50,524 nucleotides of DNA. It comes from Rhodospirillales bacterium (GTDB lineage Bacteria > Pseudomonadota > Alphaproteobacteria > Reyranellales > Reyranellaceae). Made by a program: the position numbers and the translations under genes. Below the pieces are notes generated by a model. The model worked only from the letters and a program-made list of their open reading frames with translations. It did no database searches and was not told the origin of the DNA. Location: assembly GCA_009377525.1 (NCBI GenBank), contig WHTW01000031.1:9664-60187 (forward strand). Direction: 5' to 3'. Shown piece by piece: positions 35,655 to 43,161 of the stretch (the first letter of the stretch is position 1; the number at the start of each line of letters is the position of its first letter).

Positions 35655-35768
35655 TTCCGAAAACATGAAAGGCCGGTCGCTTGGGGAACGACCGGCCTTC
35701 CTTAGGAGCCCGCCTGGGTGTGGGGTATCGAAGCCTTGGGGTGTGTGGGAAGGGGGCTTCGATGAGCG
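35655..35768 (-). ncRNA. G/C-rich double-hairpin element, copy 2; possible small RNA
   Basis: Hairpin 2 (35763-35727: ATCGAAGCC / GGCTTCGAT), a 27-base C-rich linker, then hairpin 1 (35699-35669: AAGGCCGGTCG / CGACCGGCCTT) with loop TTCCCCAAG. Read on the minus strand, the last hairpin is followed by TTTCATGTTTT, like a rho-independent terminator. C-rich loops are typical of alphaproteobacterial small RNAs that pair with Shine-Dalgarno sequences. I see no strong promoter at its 5' side, so the RNA is a hypothesis. Confidence 0.4.
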
Positions 35769-35913
35769 GCTTGGGGGGCCGCCGGCGGGCTATGTCGATC
35801 TCTCTGGTGTCGGGCGCGCTTGAGTGCAGGAGCGCTGCCGATCTCGTGAAAAGCCTTTCAGATATGAATTACAAGTAGGTGCGACCGTCTCCAATGGAGG
35901 CAACTTAACAAAT

Positions 35914-35930
35914 GAACGGTCGGTCCGTCA
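35914..35930. promoter_or_regulatory. TetR-box-like palindrome
   Basis: GAACGGTCGGTCCGTCA contains ACGG-TCGGT-CCGT and its reverse strand reads GACCGACCGT, the kind of sequence bound by many TetR regulators. It is 5 bp from the second TGCA motif (35933), so two regulators could compete here. Confidence 0.35.
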
Positions 35931-35932
35931 CC

Positions 35933-35949
35933 TGCAAAAGTGCATATCT
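35933..35949. promoter_or_regulatory. TGCAAAAGTGCATATCT motif, copy 2
   Basis: One base differs from the copy at 35463. GCTGCAT follows at 35984-35990. See the copy upstream of the XRE gene at 43065. Confidence 0.5.
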
Positions 35950-36290
35950 GGCTCAGACGTGAAGCGCGATTTTCTTAGGTTTTGCTGCATCTTGGTGACA
36001 ACAGATAGTCGAAAAAGGGTGGGCTGGAATCCATCCAAAATGGATCAATTCGACAATTTCTCGTTTTATTACAATGATTTAATGGGATCATAGTTGCATC
36101 TGCAGCGTTCGCGCGAGTGCAAATTTGCCGGCTGCAGGTACATATCGCTCAAAATCAGCATCTCATTGATGTCGCCAACAGGCTTGAGGTCTGTTTCGGC
36201 CTCATTTCCGTGCTAGAGGGGCGAGATCCAGCCAGTGTCGGCCGCATCAGCGTGGTGCTGCGCGTGCGCCGTTTTCGGGAGTGCCTCATC

Positions 36291-36785
36291 GTGAGATTCG
36301 TCCGTTGCCATCGTGCTCTGCTTGCTCTTTCAGGCGCCGCGGCGCTGCTCGCTCTGGCCCAACCGGCCGCGGCAGGCGTCGAGGAAGCGGCCAAGGCGAT
36401 GCAGGCGGGCGACATGGCGACCGCGGAGAAGGAGCTGCAGGTGCTGGTCAAGGAACGCGACCCGCGCGCGCAGTTCTTCGCCGGCCTGTACATCTACGGC
36501 AATCCCGATTCGAAGTTCTACGACGTCAACAAGGCGACGCCGATGCTGCTCGATTCCGCCGAGCGCGGTTACGTGCCGGCCATGCTGCCGATCGCCGGCG
36601 CCTACGCCGAAGGCAAGGGCGTGCCGAAGAGCCTTGTCGAAGCCTACAAGTGGGTGGCGATCGCCGAACGCTGGCATGGACCTGTCTCACCGCAGGCCTA
36701 CGAGCAGCTGTCGCGCGAGATGAAGCCCGACGAGATCGAGAAGGCCAAGGCGGCGGCTGCGGCCTACACCTTCAAGACGAAATGA
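36291..36785 (+). CDS. Exported Sel1/TPR-like repeat protein
   Basis: A 164-residue protein starting at GTG 36291, which follows CGGGAG and begins directly with a signal peptide (RFVRCHRALLALSGAAALL, cleavage near QPAAAG). The remainder holds helical repeats: GVEEAAKAMQAGDMATAEKE, then AERGYVPAMLPIAGAYAEGKG and VEAYKWVAIAER, a Sel1-type unit. An in-frame start at 36117 would add 58 residues with no signal. It overlaps the next Sel1 gene by 4 bp. Function unknown; such proteins mediate protein contacts in the envelope. Confidence 0.82.
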   Translation: MRFVRCHRALLALSGAAALLALAQPAAAGVEEAAKAMQAGDMATAEKELQVLVKERDPRAQFFAGLYIYGNPDSKFYDVNKATPMLLDSAERGYVPAMLPIAGAYAEGKGVPKSLVEAYKWVAIAERWHGPVSPQAYEQLSREMKPDEIEKAKAAAAAYTFKTK

Positions 36786-37993
36786 CCATGCTGCGGGTGG
36801 CGGTGCTTGCGGCAGCGATTGCCGTCAGCGGTGCCGCGCTCGCACAACAGGACGCGTCCGACGTGGCGCCGCCGCTGCGCTCGGCCGTCGCCGCCTATCG
36901 CGCCGGCGATATCGGCGCGGCGGAGGCGACGTTCCGGTCGATGGCAGCGGGCGATGCCGATGCCGAGGCCTGGCTGGGCGCCGTGCTGCTCGATCGCGGC
37001 GCCAACCGAGACGGCCTGCGCCACATCCAGCGCGCTGCCGACGCCGGCTCGAGCGAGGGCGCGCATCGTCTGGCCCTCGTCTACGCCGAGGGCCTTGCCG
37101 CCACGCCGCGCAACGAACTCCGCGCGCTGGAACTGTTCGAGAAGGCCGCATCGGCCGGGCACACGCGGGCGCAGATCAATCTCGGCATCCTCTATCTGCG
37201 CGGACTGGGCGTGCCGCGCGATCTCGTCAACGCCCGGGCGTGGCTCGAGAAGGCGGCGGCGAGCGGCGATCCGCAGGCGCTCTACACGCTCGGCCGTGCC
37301 ATGGACGAAGGCTCCGAGCAGATCGCGCCCGACCCGGTGCGCGCCGCCGATCTCTATCGCCGCGCCGCCGCGAAGGGCCATGTGCTCGCCGGCCTGCGCT
37401 ACGGGCTGGCGCTGAGCGAAGGCATCGGCATCAAGCGCGACGTCGCCGCGGCGCAGAAATGGCTGGTGCAGGCGCGCGACAACGGCGTGCCGGAAGCCGC
37501 TTTGGCGATGGGCGACATGGCGGCGCGTACGCCGGCCTCGCGCGACAAGGCGGCGAACGAGCGGACCGTCCAGACAGCGGTGAGCTGGTACGAGGTCGCC
37601 GCGCACGGCGGCGTGCCGTCGGCCCAGTTCAAGCTCGCCAACGCCTACTTCTCCGGCGTCGGCGTGGTGCGCGATCCCATGCAGGCCATGCTGTGGTACA
37701 GCCGCGCCGCGCAGCAGGGACTGCCCCAGGCGCAGCATGCGCTGGGCATCATGCTGATCGGCGGCGTCGCCGGCGCGCCCGATCCGGTCGAGGGCTACAA
37801 GTGGCTGCTGCTGGCCGAGAAGGCCGGCAATCCCGATTCGCGCGCGGTCCGCGACAAGTCCGCCAGCCAGCTTTCGGAGAAGGATCGCCGGCAAGCCGAG
37901 GGCCTGGCGCAGCGCTTCACGCCGACGCTCGAGCGGCCGATCGACGATGCGCCGGCGCGCGCCGTGGTGCAAAAGCCCGCCTCCGGGCGCTAA
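36782..37993 (+). CDS. Exported Sel1-repeat protein
   Basis: A 403-residue protein with a signal peptide (MLRVAVLAAAIAVSGAALAQ). From about residue 35 it is built of Sel1-like repeats of roughly 36 residues, for example AHRLALVYAEGLAATP, AQINLGILYLRGLGVPRD, ALYTLGRAMDEGS, AQFKLANAYFSGVGVVRD and AQHALGIMLIGGVAGAP. It probably acts as a periplasmic scaffold; related proteins bind peptidoglycan-associated enzymes or secreted partners. ATG 36782 overlaps the upstream gene's stop (ATGA), so the two are coexpressed. Confidence 0.9.
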   Translation: MTMLRVAVLAAAIAVSGAALAQQDASDVAPPLRSAVAAYRAGDIGAAEATFRSMAAGDADAEAWLGAVLLDRGANRDGLRHIQRAADAGSSEGAHRLALVYAEGLAATPRNELRALELFEKAASAGHTRAQINLGILYLRGLGVPRDLVNARAWLEKAAASGDPQALYTLGRAMDEGSEQIAPDPVRAADLYRRAAAKGHVLAGLRYGLALSEGIGIKRDVAAAQKWLVQARDNGVPEAALAMGDMAARTPASRDKAANERTVQTAVSWYEVAAHGGVPSAQFKLANAYFSGVGVVRDPMQAMLWYSRAAQQGLPQAQHALGIMLIGGVAGAPDPVEGYKWLLLAEKAGNPDSRAVRDKSASQLSEKDRRQAEGLAQRFTPTLERPIDDAPARAVVQKPASGR

Positions 37994-38002
37994 AATCGGG
38001 CC

Positions 38003-38467
38003 ATGAGCATGTTGTCGGTCGCGCGCCAGGCGCGGCCCGAGATCACCCTCGCCGTGTGTCGTGGTGCCTGCCGGCTGATGCGCCAGGCCGGCCATTCCGT
38101 GCTGCTCGAAGTGCCGCTGCCCGACGGCCGGCGCGCCGACATCTTCGCGGTCGGCCGCGGCGGCGACATCACCATCGTCGAGGTCAAGTCGTCGATCGAG
38201 GACTGGCGGGTCGACGGGAAGTGGCCCGACTATCTCGGCTGGTGCGACCAGCTCTACGTCGCCGTGCCCATCGACTTCCCGCAAGTGCTGATCCCCGAGG
38301 ACATCGGCCTGATCGTCGCCGACGCCTATGGCGGCGAGCTGCTGCGCCATCCGCCGCGCCGGTCGATGGCGGCGGCGCGCCGCAAGTCGCTGCTGATCGA
38401 TTGCGCACGGCTCGCGTCGGAGCGCCTGGCGCGACTGGAAGATCCGGATTTCGTCGAAATGCCTTAA
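38003..38467 (+). CDS. mmcB: MmcB-family DNA repair protein
   Basis: A 154-residue protein with a restriction-endonuclease-like core: RRADIFAVGRGGDITIVEVKSS supplies the Asp and the Glu-x-Lys of the PD-(D/E)xK fold. WPDYLGWCDQLYVAVP and IPEDIGLIVAD are typical of the family. MmcB in Caulobacter is a damage-inducible repair protein of unclear reaction. It starts 9 bp after the Sel1 gene and ends 1 bp before the convergent ABC exporter gene. Confidence 0.85.
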   Translation: MSMLSVARQARPEITLAVCRGACRLMRQAGHSVLLEVPLPDGRRADIFAVGRGGDITIVEVKSSIEDWRVDGKWPDYLGWCDQLYVAVPIDFPQVLIPEDIGLIVADAYGGELLRHPPRRSMAAARRKSLLIDCARLASERLARLEDPDFVEMP

Positions 38468-38468
38468 G

Positions 38469-40667
38469 CTACGCCAGCATCGCCACCGTGTGCGCCGCCG
38501 CGGCGCCGGCGGTGGTCTGGCCGCGGCTCGCCTCGGCCATGCGGATGCGGGCGTAGGCCATGACCTCGGTCGGCGAGCCGATGCGCTCGATGCGGCCGTC
38601 CATCAGCAGCGCCACGCGGTCGGCGATGGCGAGCGGCGCCAGGCGATGGGTGATCATGATCACGGTGCGACCGCGCGCGTTGGCCTTGAGCTGGCGCAGG
38701 AGCCGCTCCTCGGTCGCCGGATCGAGCGCGCTGGTCGCCTCGTCGAGCACCAGGATGCGCGGATTGCGGATCAGGGCGCGGGCGATGCTGAGCAGCTGGC
38801 GCTGGCCGCTCGACAGGCCCTGACCGCGCTCGCCCAGCACGGTGTTGTAGCCCTGCGGCAGACGCTGGATGAAATCGTGCGCACCGACAAACCTGGCGAC
38901 GGCGACGACGCGGCCGGGATCCTTGTCGACCACGCCCATGGCGATGTTCTCGCGCACCGAGCCGGTGAAGAGCTGCACATCCTGCGGCACGGCGCCGATC
39001 TGGGCGCGCAGCTGCGCCGGAGAGATGTGGGCGATGTCGGTGCCGTCGACCAGCACGCGCCCGCCGGTCGGCTTGAACAGGCCCTGCACCAGGTTGGCGA
39101 TGGTGGTCTTGCCCGATCCCGACGGGCCGACGATGCCCAAAATCTCGCCGGCGACGACCTGGAAGTCGGCGTCCTGCAGGATAGCGGGCGCATCGGTATC
39201 GGCGCGATAGGTGACGCGATCGAAGACGATGTCGCCGGCCAGCGCCGGCATGGGCGCGAGCTCGCCCGGCGGGCTCTCGGTCGCCTCGCTCATCAGCTCG
39301 TCGATGCGCTTGAAGGCGGCACTGGTCGCCTGGAGCTGATGCCACGCCGCCACGAGCTGGCGCATCGGCTGGAGCGCGCGCACCGCCAGCATGTTGGCCG
39401 CGACCAGCGCGCCGACCGTCATGTGATGGTCGACCACCTCGCGCACGCCGATCACGACGATCACCAGCGACGCCAGGAGTTGCAGGCTGCCCGAGGCGCT
39501 GGCCGCGATGTTGGCGAGGTTGTTGGCGCGGAACGACGTCCACGCCGACTGCTCGACGCGGGCCTGCCAGCGCTTTTCGACCTCGGCCTCGAGCCCCAGC
39601 GTCTTGATGGTGGCGGCGTTGGCCACCGTCTCGGCGAGCGTCGAGCCCTTGGCGGCGAGTGCCTGGAAATTCTCGTCGGCCAGCCGGCGCTGCGCGCGAT
39701 GGGTCGCCAGCGACACGCCGATCAGCACCGGAATCGCCGAGGTCGCGATGGCGCCCAGCACCGGGCTGATGAAGAAGGTGGCGGCAAGGAACAGCGCCAC
39801 GAAAGCGATGTCGATCGCCAGCACCGGCATCTGGCCGGTGAGGAAATTGCGCAGCACGTCGAGCTGGCGCAGGCACTCGGCGATGACGCCCGACGGCGTG
39901 CGCTCGAAATGCCGGTAGGGAAGCTGCATCAGATGATGCAGCGCCTCGCCGCTCATCAGCGCGTCGAGCCTGGCGCCGGTGCGCGCCGACAGCCAGCCGC
40001 GCGCCAGACGCAGCGCGAAGTCGAGGCCGTAGACCAAAAGCATGGCGGCACTCAGCAGCATCACCAGCGAGGCCGCGTTGGCCGGGGCTGAGTGGCCGAC
40101 CACCGTGTTCAGCATCAGCATCATGAAGAGCGGCGTGGCAAGGCCAAGCACGTTGATGACGAAGGAAGCCGCGGCAAGCTTCAGGATGACCGGTCGCACG
40201 CGCGTCCACAGCGGCGCATACCAGCGCGCGCCGGCAGCGTCGGGCAGCTTCTCGCGCATCACCAGGGCACGCACGCCCAGCGCCATCACCTCGTCGGCCG
40301 TCAGATGCCAGACCTGGCCGTCGACGACGTCGAGCACCATCCACTGGCCCGCTCGGCCGGCCACGACGACATGAGCGGGATGTCCCGCGGCCAGCAGCAC
40401 GAAGGGCAGCGGCAGCGAAGCAAGCCGGTCGGGTGCGAGATCGAGGGCGTGGGTTTCGAGGCCAAGCCGCGCGCCGGCGGTCAGGAAGGCGGCCTCGTCG
40501 AGACCCGCCGCCGGCACCGCCGCCAGACGGCGCACGTCGGCCTCGCTGATCGGCCGGCCGACCTGCTGGGCGACGTAAAGCAGCGCCCGCATGAGCGAGT
40601 CGATGGGCCGGCTTCTATCGCCGGCCCAGACCGATGGCTGGAACCCGCCATTCTCCAGAGGGGCCAT
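38469..40667 (-). CDS. Type I secretion-type ABC exporter with degenerate C39-like domain
   Basis: A 732-residue inner-membrane exporter. Residues about 20-150 form a C39-peptidase-like domain that lacks the catalytic Cys (IDSLMRALLYVAQQ where QxDCG would be), as in HlyB. A six-helix ABC domain follows (about 160-440), then the ATPase with GPSGSGKTT, signature LSSGQRQ and ILVLDEATSALDP. HlyB-type proteins secrete RTX proteins with a membrane-fusion partner; no HlyD-type gene or RTX substrate is adjacent, so it may have another role or distant partners. The signature has Ser in place of the second-last Gly of LSGGQ. Confidence 0.9.
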   Translation of the reverse strand: MAPLENGGFQPSVWAGDRSRPIDSLMRALLYVAQQVGRPISEADVRRLAAVPAAGLDEAAFLTAGARLGLETHALDLAPDRLASLPLPFVLLAAGHPAHVVVAGRAGQWMVLDVVDGQVWHLTADEVMALGVRALVMREKLPDAAGARWYAPLWTRVRPVILKLAAASFVINVLGLATPLFMMLMLNTVVGHSAPANAASLVMLLSAAMLLVYGLDFALRLARGWLSARTGARLDALMSGEALHHLMQLPYRHFERTPSGVIAECLRQLDVLRNFLTGQMPVLAIDIAFVALFLAATFFISPVLGAIATSAIPVLIGVSLATHRAQRRLADENFQALAAKGSTLAETVANAATIKTLGLEAEVEKRWQARVEQSAWTSFRANNLANIAASASGSLQLLASLVIVVIGVREVVDHHMTVGALVAANMLAVRALQPMRQLVAAWHQLQATSAAFKRIDELMSEATESPPGELAPMPALAGDIVFDRVTYRADTDAPAILQDADFQVVAGEILGIVGPSGSGKTTIANLVQGLFKPTGGRVLVDGTDIAHISPAQLRAQIGAVPQDVQLFTGSVRENIAMGVVDKDPGRVVAVARFVGAHDFIQRLPQGYNTVLGERGQGLSSGQRQLLSIARALIRNPRILVLDEATSALDPATEERLLRQLKANARGRTVIMITHRLAPLAIADRVALLMDGRIERIGSPTEVMAYARIRMAEASRGQTTAGAAAAHTVAMLA

Positions 40668-40756
40668 TCGCCGTCTGCTCCCGCAGACTTGTTACTGCCT
40701 CTCTGACATTATTCAAAAACTTACGGAGAATCAATTATTTAGGACAGTATCCTAAA

Positions 40757-40867
40757 GCACATTCTGTCTGGCTGCAGCCGGACAGAATGTGCCCTCTCGA
40801 TCCAAGATCTCCGGTACGCGCGTTTCCGATCGTCTGGAACCGCTTGCGGTTCCAGACGATCGGAAAC
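40757..40867. repeat. Bipartite double-hairpin element, copy 2 (order B-A)
   Basis: Hairpin B (40757-40792): GCACATTCTGTCTGGCTG / CAGCCGGACAGAATGTGC. Hairpin A (40822-40867): GTTTCCGATCGTCTGGAAC, CGC, TT and its exact complement, 22-bp arms. A 29-bp spacer includes AGATCTCC. It ends 4 bp before the metK stop codon. It is copy 1 in inverted orientation. Confidence 0.9.
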
Positions 40868-40871
40868 CGCC

Positions 40872-42158
40872 CTAACGTGATCCGAAAGCCCGTTTCAGTT
40901 CCGGCACCAGGTCGGTGCGCTCCCACGAGAAGCTGCCGTCCTTGTCCGGCTTGCGGCCGAAATGGCCGTAGGCCGCCGTGCGCCTATAGATCGGCTTGTT
41001 GAGCTGCAGCGAGCGGCGGATGTTGGTCGGGCGCAGCGGGAAGATGTCCGACAGGACCTTCTCGAGATTGCGCTCGTCGACCCTGCCGGTGCCCTTGGTG
41101 TAGACATAGAGCGACATCGGATCGGCGATGCCGATCGCGTAGGCGACCTGGATCAGGCAGCGGTCGGCGAGGCCCGCCGCAACCACGTTCTTGGCGAGAT
41201 AGCGCGCGGCGTAGGCGGCCGAGCGGTCGACCTTGGTCGGGTCCTTGCCCGAGAAGGCGCCGCCGCCGTGCGGGGCGAAGCCACCGTAGGTGTCGACGAT
41301 GATCTTGCGGCCGGTGAGGCCGCAGTCGCCGTCGGGACCGCCGACGACGAAGTTGCCGGTCGGGTTGACGAAGAAGTCGGACGCCTTCTTGGGCATCCAG
41401 CCGGCGGGCAGCGACTTCTTCACGTGCCCTTCGATCATGTCCTTGATCATGCCGGAGTTGTATTTCTTGCCCTTGGCCGTGGTTTCGCGGTGCTGGGTGG
41501 AAACCACCACCTTGGTGGCGCCGACGGCCTTGCCGTTGACGTAGCGCACCGTGACCTGGCTCTTGGCGTCGGGCTGCAGATCTGGCAGTTCGCCCGAACG
41601 GCGGGCCTTGCTCAGGACCTCGAGGATCTTGTGCGAGAAGTAGATCGGGGCCGGCATGAACGAGCCCTTCTCGTATTCCTCGCTGTCGCGGCAAGCGAAG
41701 CCGAACATCAGGCCCTGGTCGCCCGCGCCTTCCTGCTCGCCGAGATTGCCGCCCTTCTTCTTGGCGTCGACACCCATGGCGATGTCGGGCGACTGGCCGT
41801 GCAGCAGCACCTCGACGTCGGCGCCGTGGAAGGAGAAGCCGTCCTGGTCGTAGCCGATGTCGCGCACGACGTCGCGGGCGATCTCGGTCAGCGCCTCGCG
41901 GTTGACGATGGTGTGCTTGCCGTACTTGCGCATGTAGGGCGCGGAGGCGCGGCCTTCGCCGGCGATGACGATCTTGTTGGTGGTTGCGAGCGTCTCGCAG
42001 CCCAGCCGGGTGTTGGCGTGGCTGTCGTCGGCATGGCCGAGCTTGACGTCGTTGGCGATGAAAGCGTCGAGGATGGCGTCCGAGATCTGGTCGCAGACCT
42101 TGTCCGGATGGCCTTCGGAAACCGATTCGCTGGTGAAGAGATAGTCCTTGATGGCCAA
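40872..42158 (-). CDS. metK: S-adenosylmethionine synthase
   Basis: Makes SAM from ATP and methionine; cytoplasmic tetramer. Motifs: [17 protein letters not shown] at the N-terminus, [10 protein letters not shown] (about 140), and the phosphate-binding [17 protein letters not shown] (about 295). I choose the TTG at 42158 (giving [12 protein letters not shown]), because GGGAGGG lies just upstream and this is where the family starts; a GTG at 42179 would add seven residues. The 428-residue product is slightly longer than many bacterial MetK proteins. I found no convincing SAM riboswitch in the leader. Confidence 0.96.
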   Translation of the reverse strand: MAIKDYLFTSESVSEGHPDKVCDQISDAILDAFIANDVKLGHADDSHANTRLGCETLATTNKIVIAGEGRASAPYMRKYGKHTIVNREALTEIARDVVRDIGYDQDGFSFHGADVEVLLHGQSPDIAMGVDAKKKGGNLGEQEGAGDQGLMFGFACRDSEEYEKGSFMPAPIYFSHKILEVLSKARRSGELPDLQPDAKSQVTVRYVNGKAVGATKVVVSTQHRETTAKGKKYNSGMIKDMIEGHVKKSLPAGWMPKKASDFFVNPTGNFVVGGPDGDCGLTGRKIIVDTYGGFAPHGGGAFSGKDPTKVDRSAAYAARYLAKNVVAAGLADRCLIQVAYAIGIADPMSLYVYTKGTGRVDERNLEKVLSDIFPLRPTNIRRSLQLNKPIYRRTAAYGHFGRKPDKDGSFSWERTDLVPELKRAFGSR

Positions 42159-42333
42159 AACAGCCCTCCCACAGGTCACTGGACTCCGGGCAGGGCGGGA
42201 GAGCCGCCAACGTCCGGCTTAGCCTTTATTGTCGCGGTGGCAAGTCGTCCAAATCCGTCCGCGGCGGCGGCGCCCATCGGAGCCGCGCCGGCTAAAAACT
42301 CCAGATACAAACGGAAATCAAGGGGGCCTGAAA

Positions 42334-42444
42334 CACTATTCGTCCGGCTGATCCAGCCGGACGAATAGTGCCCGGCAACGATGATGCTCGACCGACGCAT
42401 TTCCGATCGGATTGGAACCGCAAGCGGTTCCAATCCGATCGGAA
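42334..42444. repeat. Bipartite double-hairpin element, copy 3 (order B-A)
   Basis: Hairpin B (42334-42370): CACTATTCGTCCGGCTG / CAGCCGGACGAATAGTG. Hairpin A (42401-42444): TTCCGATCGGATTGGAACC, GC, AA and exact complement, 21-bp arms. The B-stem differs from copies 1 and 2 at several positions, yet both sides changed together. It occupies the centre of the 350-bp gap between the XRE gene and metK; 42160-42330 is otherwise GC-rich leader with no feature I recognise. Confidence 0.9.
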
Positions 42445-42508
42445 GCTGCGGTAGGCAGTTTGCCTCAGGCTTCCCCCGCCTCCTTCGGCATCCCCTTCTT
42501 GCGGCCTT

Positions 42509-42961
42509 TTAGCGCTTACGGCCGCCCAGAACCTCGGCATGGCTCGCCGCACCCACGGCCTTGACCATCTCGAAGATGCGCTTGCGCACGCGGCCTTCGC
42601 GGATCTTGTAGTAGGCGCGCACCAGTTCGAGGGTCTCGCGCTTGATCAGCGGATCCTTCTCCTGCTCGAACGGCGTGCCGGCCTCGCCGAAGCCCTTGCG
42701 GCCGCGGCCCGACATCGGCCGGCCCGACAGCACGTTGGACGGCATCTCGTCGAAGAAATACGACACCGGCACGTCAAGCACCTTGGCGAACTCGTAGAGC
42801 CGGCTCGAGCCGATGCGGTTGGAGCCGCGTTCATACTTCTGAATCTGCTGGAAGGTGAGGCCGACGGCCGTCCCGAGCTTCTCCTGGCTCATTCCGAGAA
42901 GCGTGCGGCGCTGACGCATGCGCGCGCCGACATGGACGTCTACCGGATGTGATCTTGCCAT
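42509..42961 (-). CDS. XRE-family regulator (PraR/PhrR-like)
   Basis: A 150-residue DNA-binding protein. The helix-turn-helix is about 10-65: VGARMRQRRTLLGMSQEKLG, then VGLTFQQIQKYERGSNRI. The C-terminal half is charged and ends RKRIFEMVKAVG. Homologues beside metK in alphaproteobacteria include PraR/PhrR, linked to biofilm, quorum and acid responses. ATG 42961 follows AGAGGAA; an earlier in-frame start at 43015 has no ribosome site. A TGCAAAAATGCATACCT motif lies about 105 bp upstream and may be an autoregulatory site. Confidence 0.9.
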   Translation of the reverse strand: MARSHPVDVHVGARMRQRRTLLGMSQEKLGTAVGLTFQQIQKYERGSNRIGSSRLYEFAKVLDVPVSYFFDEMPSNVLSGRPMSGRGRKGFGEAGTPFEQEKDPLIKRETLELVRAYYKIREGRVRKRIFEMVKAVGAASHAEVLGGRKR

Positions 42962-43064
42962 GGGTCGTGGTTCCTCTCGCTCCGTCTCTCTTAAGCCTAT
43001 AACGCGGTTGTGCAAATAAAGTGGCAGACACTTTGAAAGTGCAGCCCATCGGCAAGCTCACCTG

Positions 43065-43081
43065 TGCAAAAATGCATACCT
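43065..43081. promoter_or_regulatory. TGCAAAAATGCATACCT motif upstream of the XRE gene
   Basis: Third copy of the motif found at 35463 and 35933, again followed by GCTGCAT (43092-43098). The core TGCA-N4-TGCA is an inverted repeat of the type bound by XRE dimers. It lies in the 200-bp gap between lnt and the XRE gene. Confidence 0.5.
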
Positions 43082-43161
43082 ACACGTCAGGGCTGCATAT
43101 GACATTAGACCCTCTCCGGGATAATGCAAGCTGATCCTTGGGATTCCTAATATTGAATGAT

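Larger units (their letters stand above)
35395..36290. other. Long regulatory intergenic region, AT-richer than its surroundings
   Basis: Nine hundred bases with no convincing gene. Visible content: two TGCAAAARTGCATATCT motifs (35463, 35933), double-hairpin element copy 2 (35655-35768), a TetR-box-like palindrome (35916-35928) and several A/T-rich stretches, including 35400-35435 and 36030-36085, unlike the GC-rich flanks. Short frames such as 35824-36093 have no ribosome site or recognisable product. It separates tetR from the Sel1-repeat genes. Confidence 0.7.

Noticed and set aside
35824..36093. Small plus-strand open frame (89 codons) in the long intergenic region
   Set aside because: No ribosome site, no recognisable product, and it runs through the TGCA motif and TetR-like box, which explain the sequence better as regulatory DNA.
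36117..36290. Longer start for the first Sel1-repeat protein
   Set aside because: The extra 58 residues have no signal peptide or similarity, while GTG 36291 has a ribosome site and starts directly with a signal peptide.
42160..42330. SAM-responsive riboswitch before metK
   Set aside because: I looked for SAM-II, SAM-SAH and related core sequences in the leader and saw only a partial GCTAA match without the pairing pattern. A covariance-model search would settle it.
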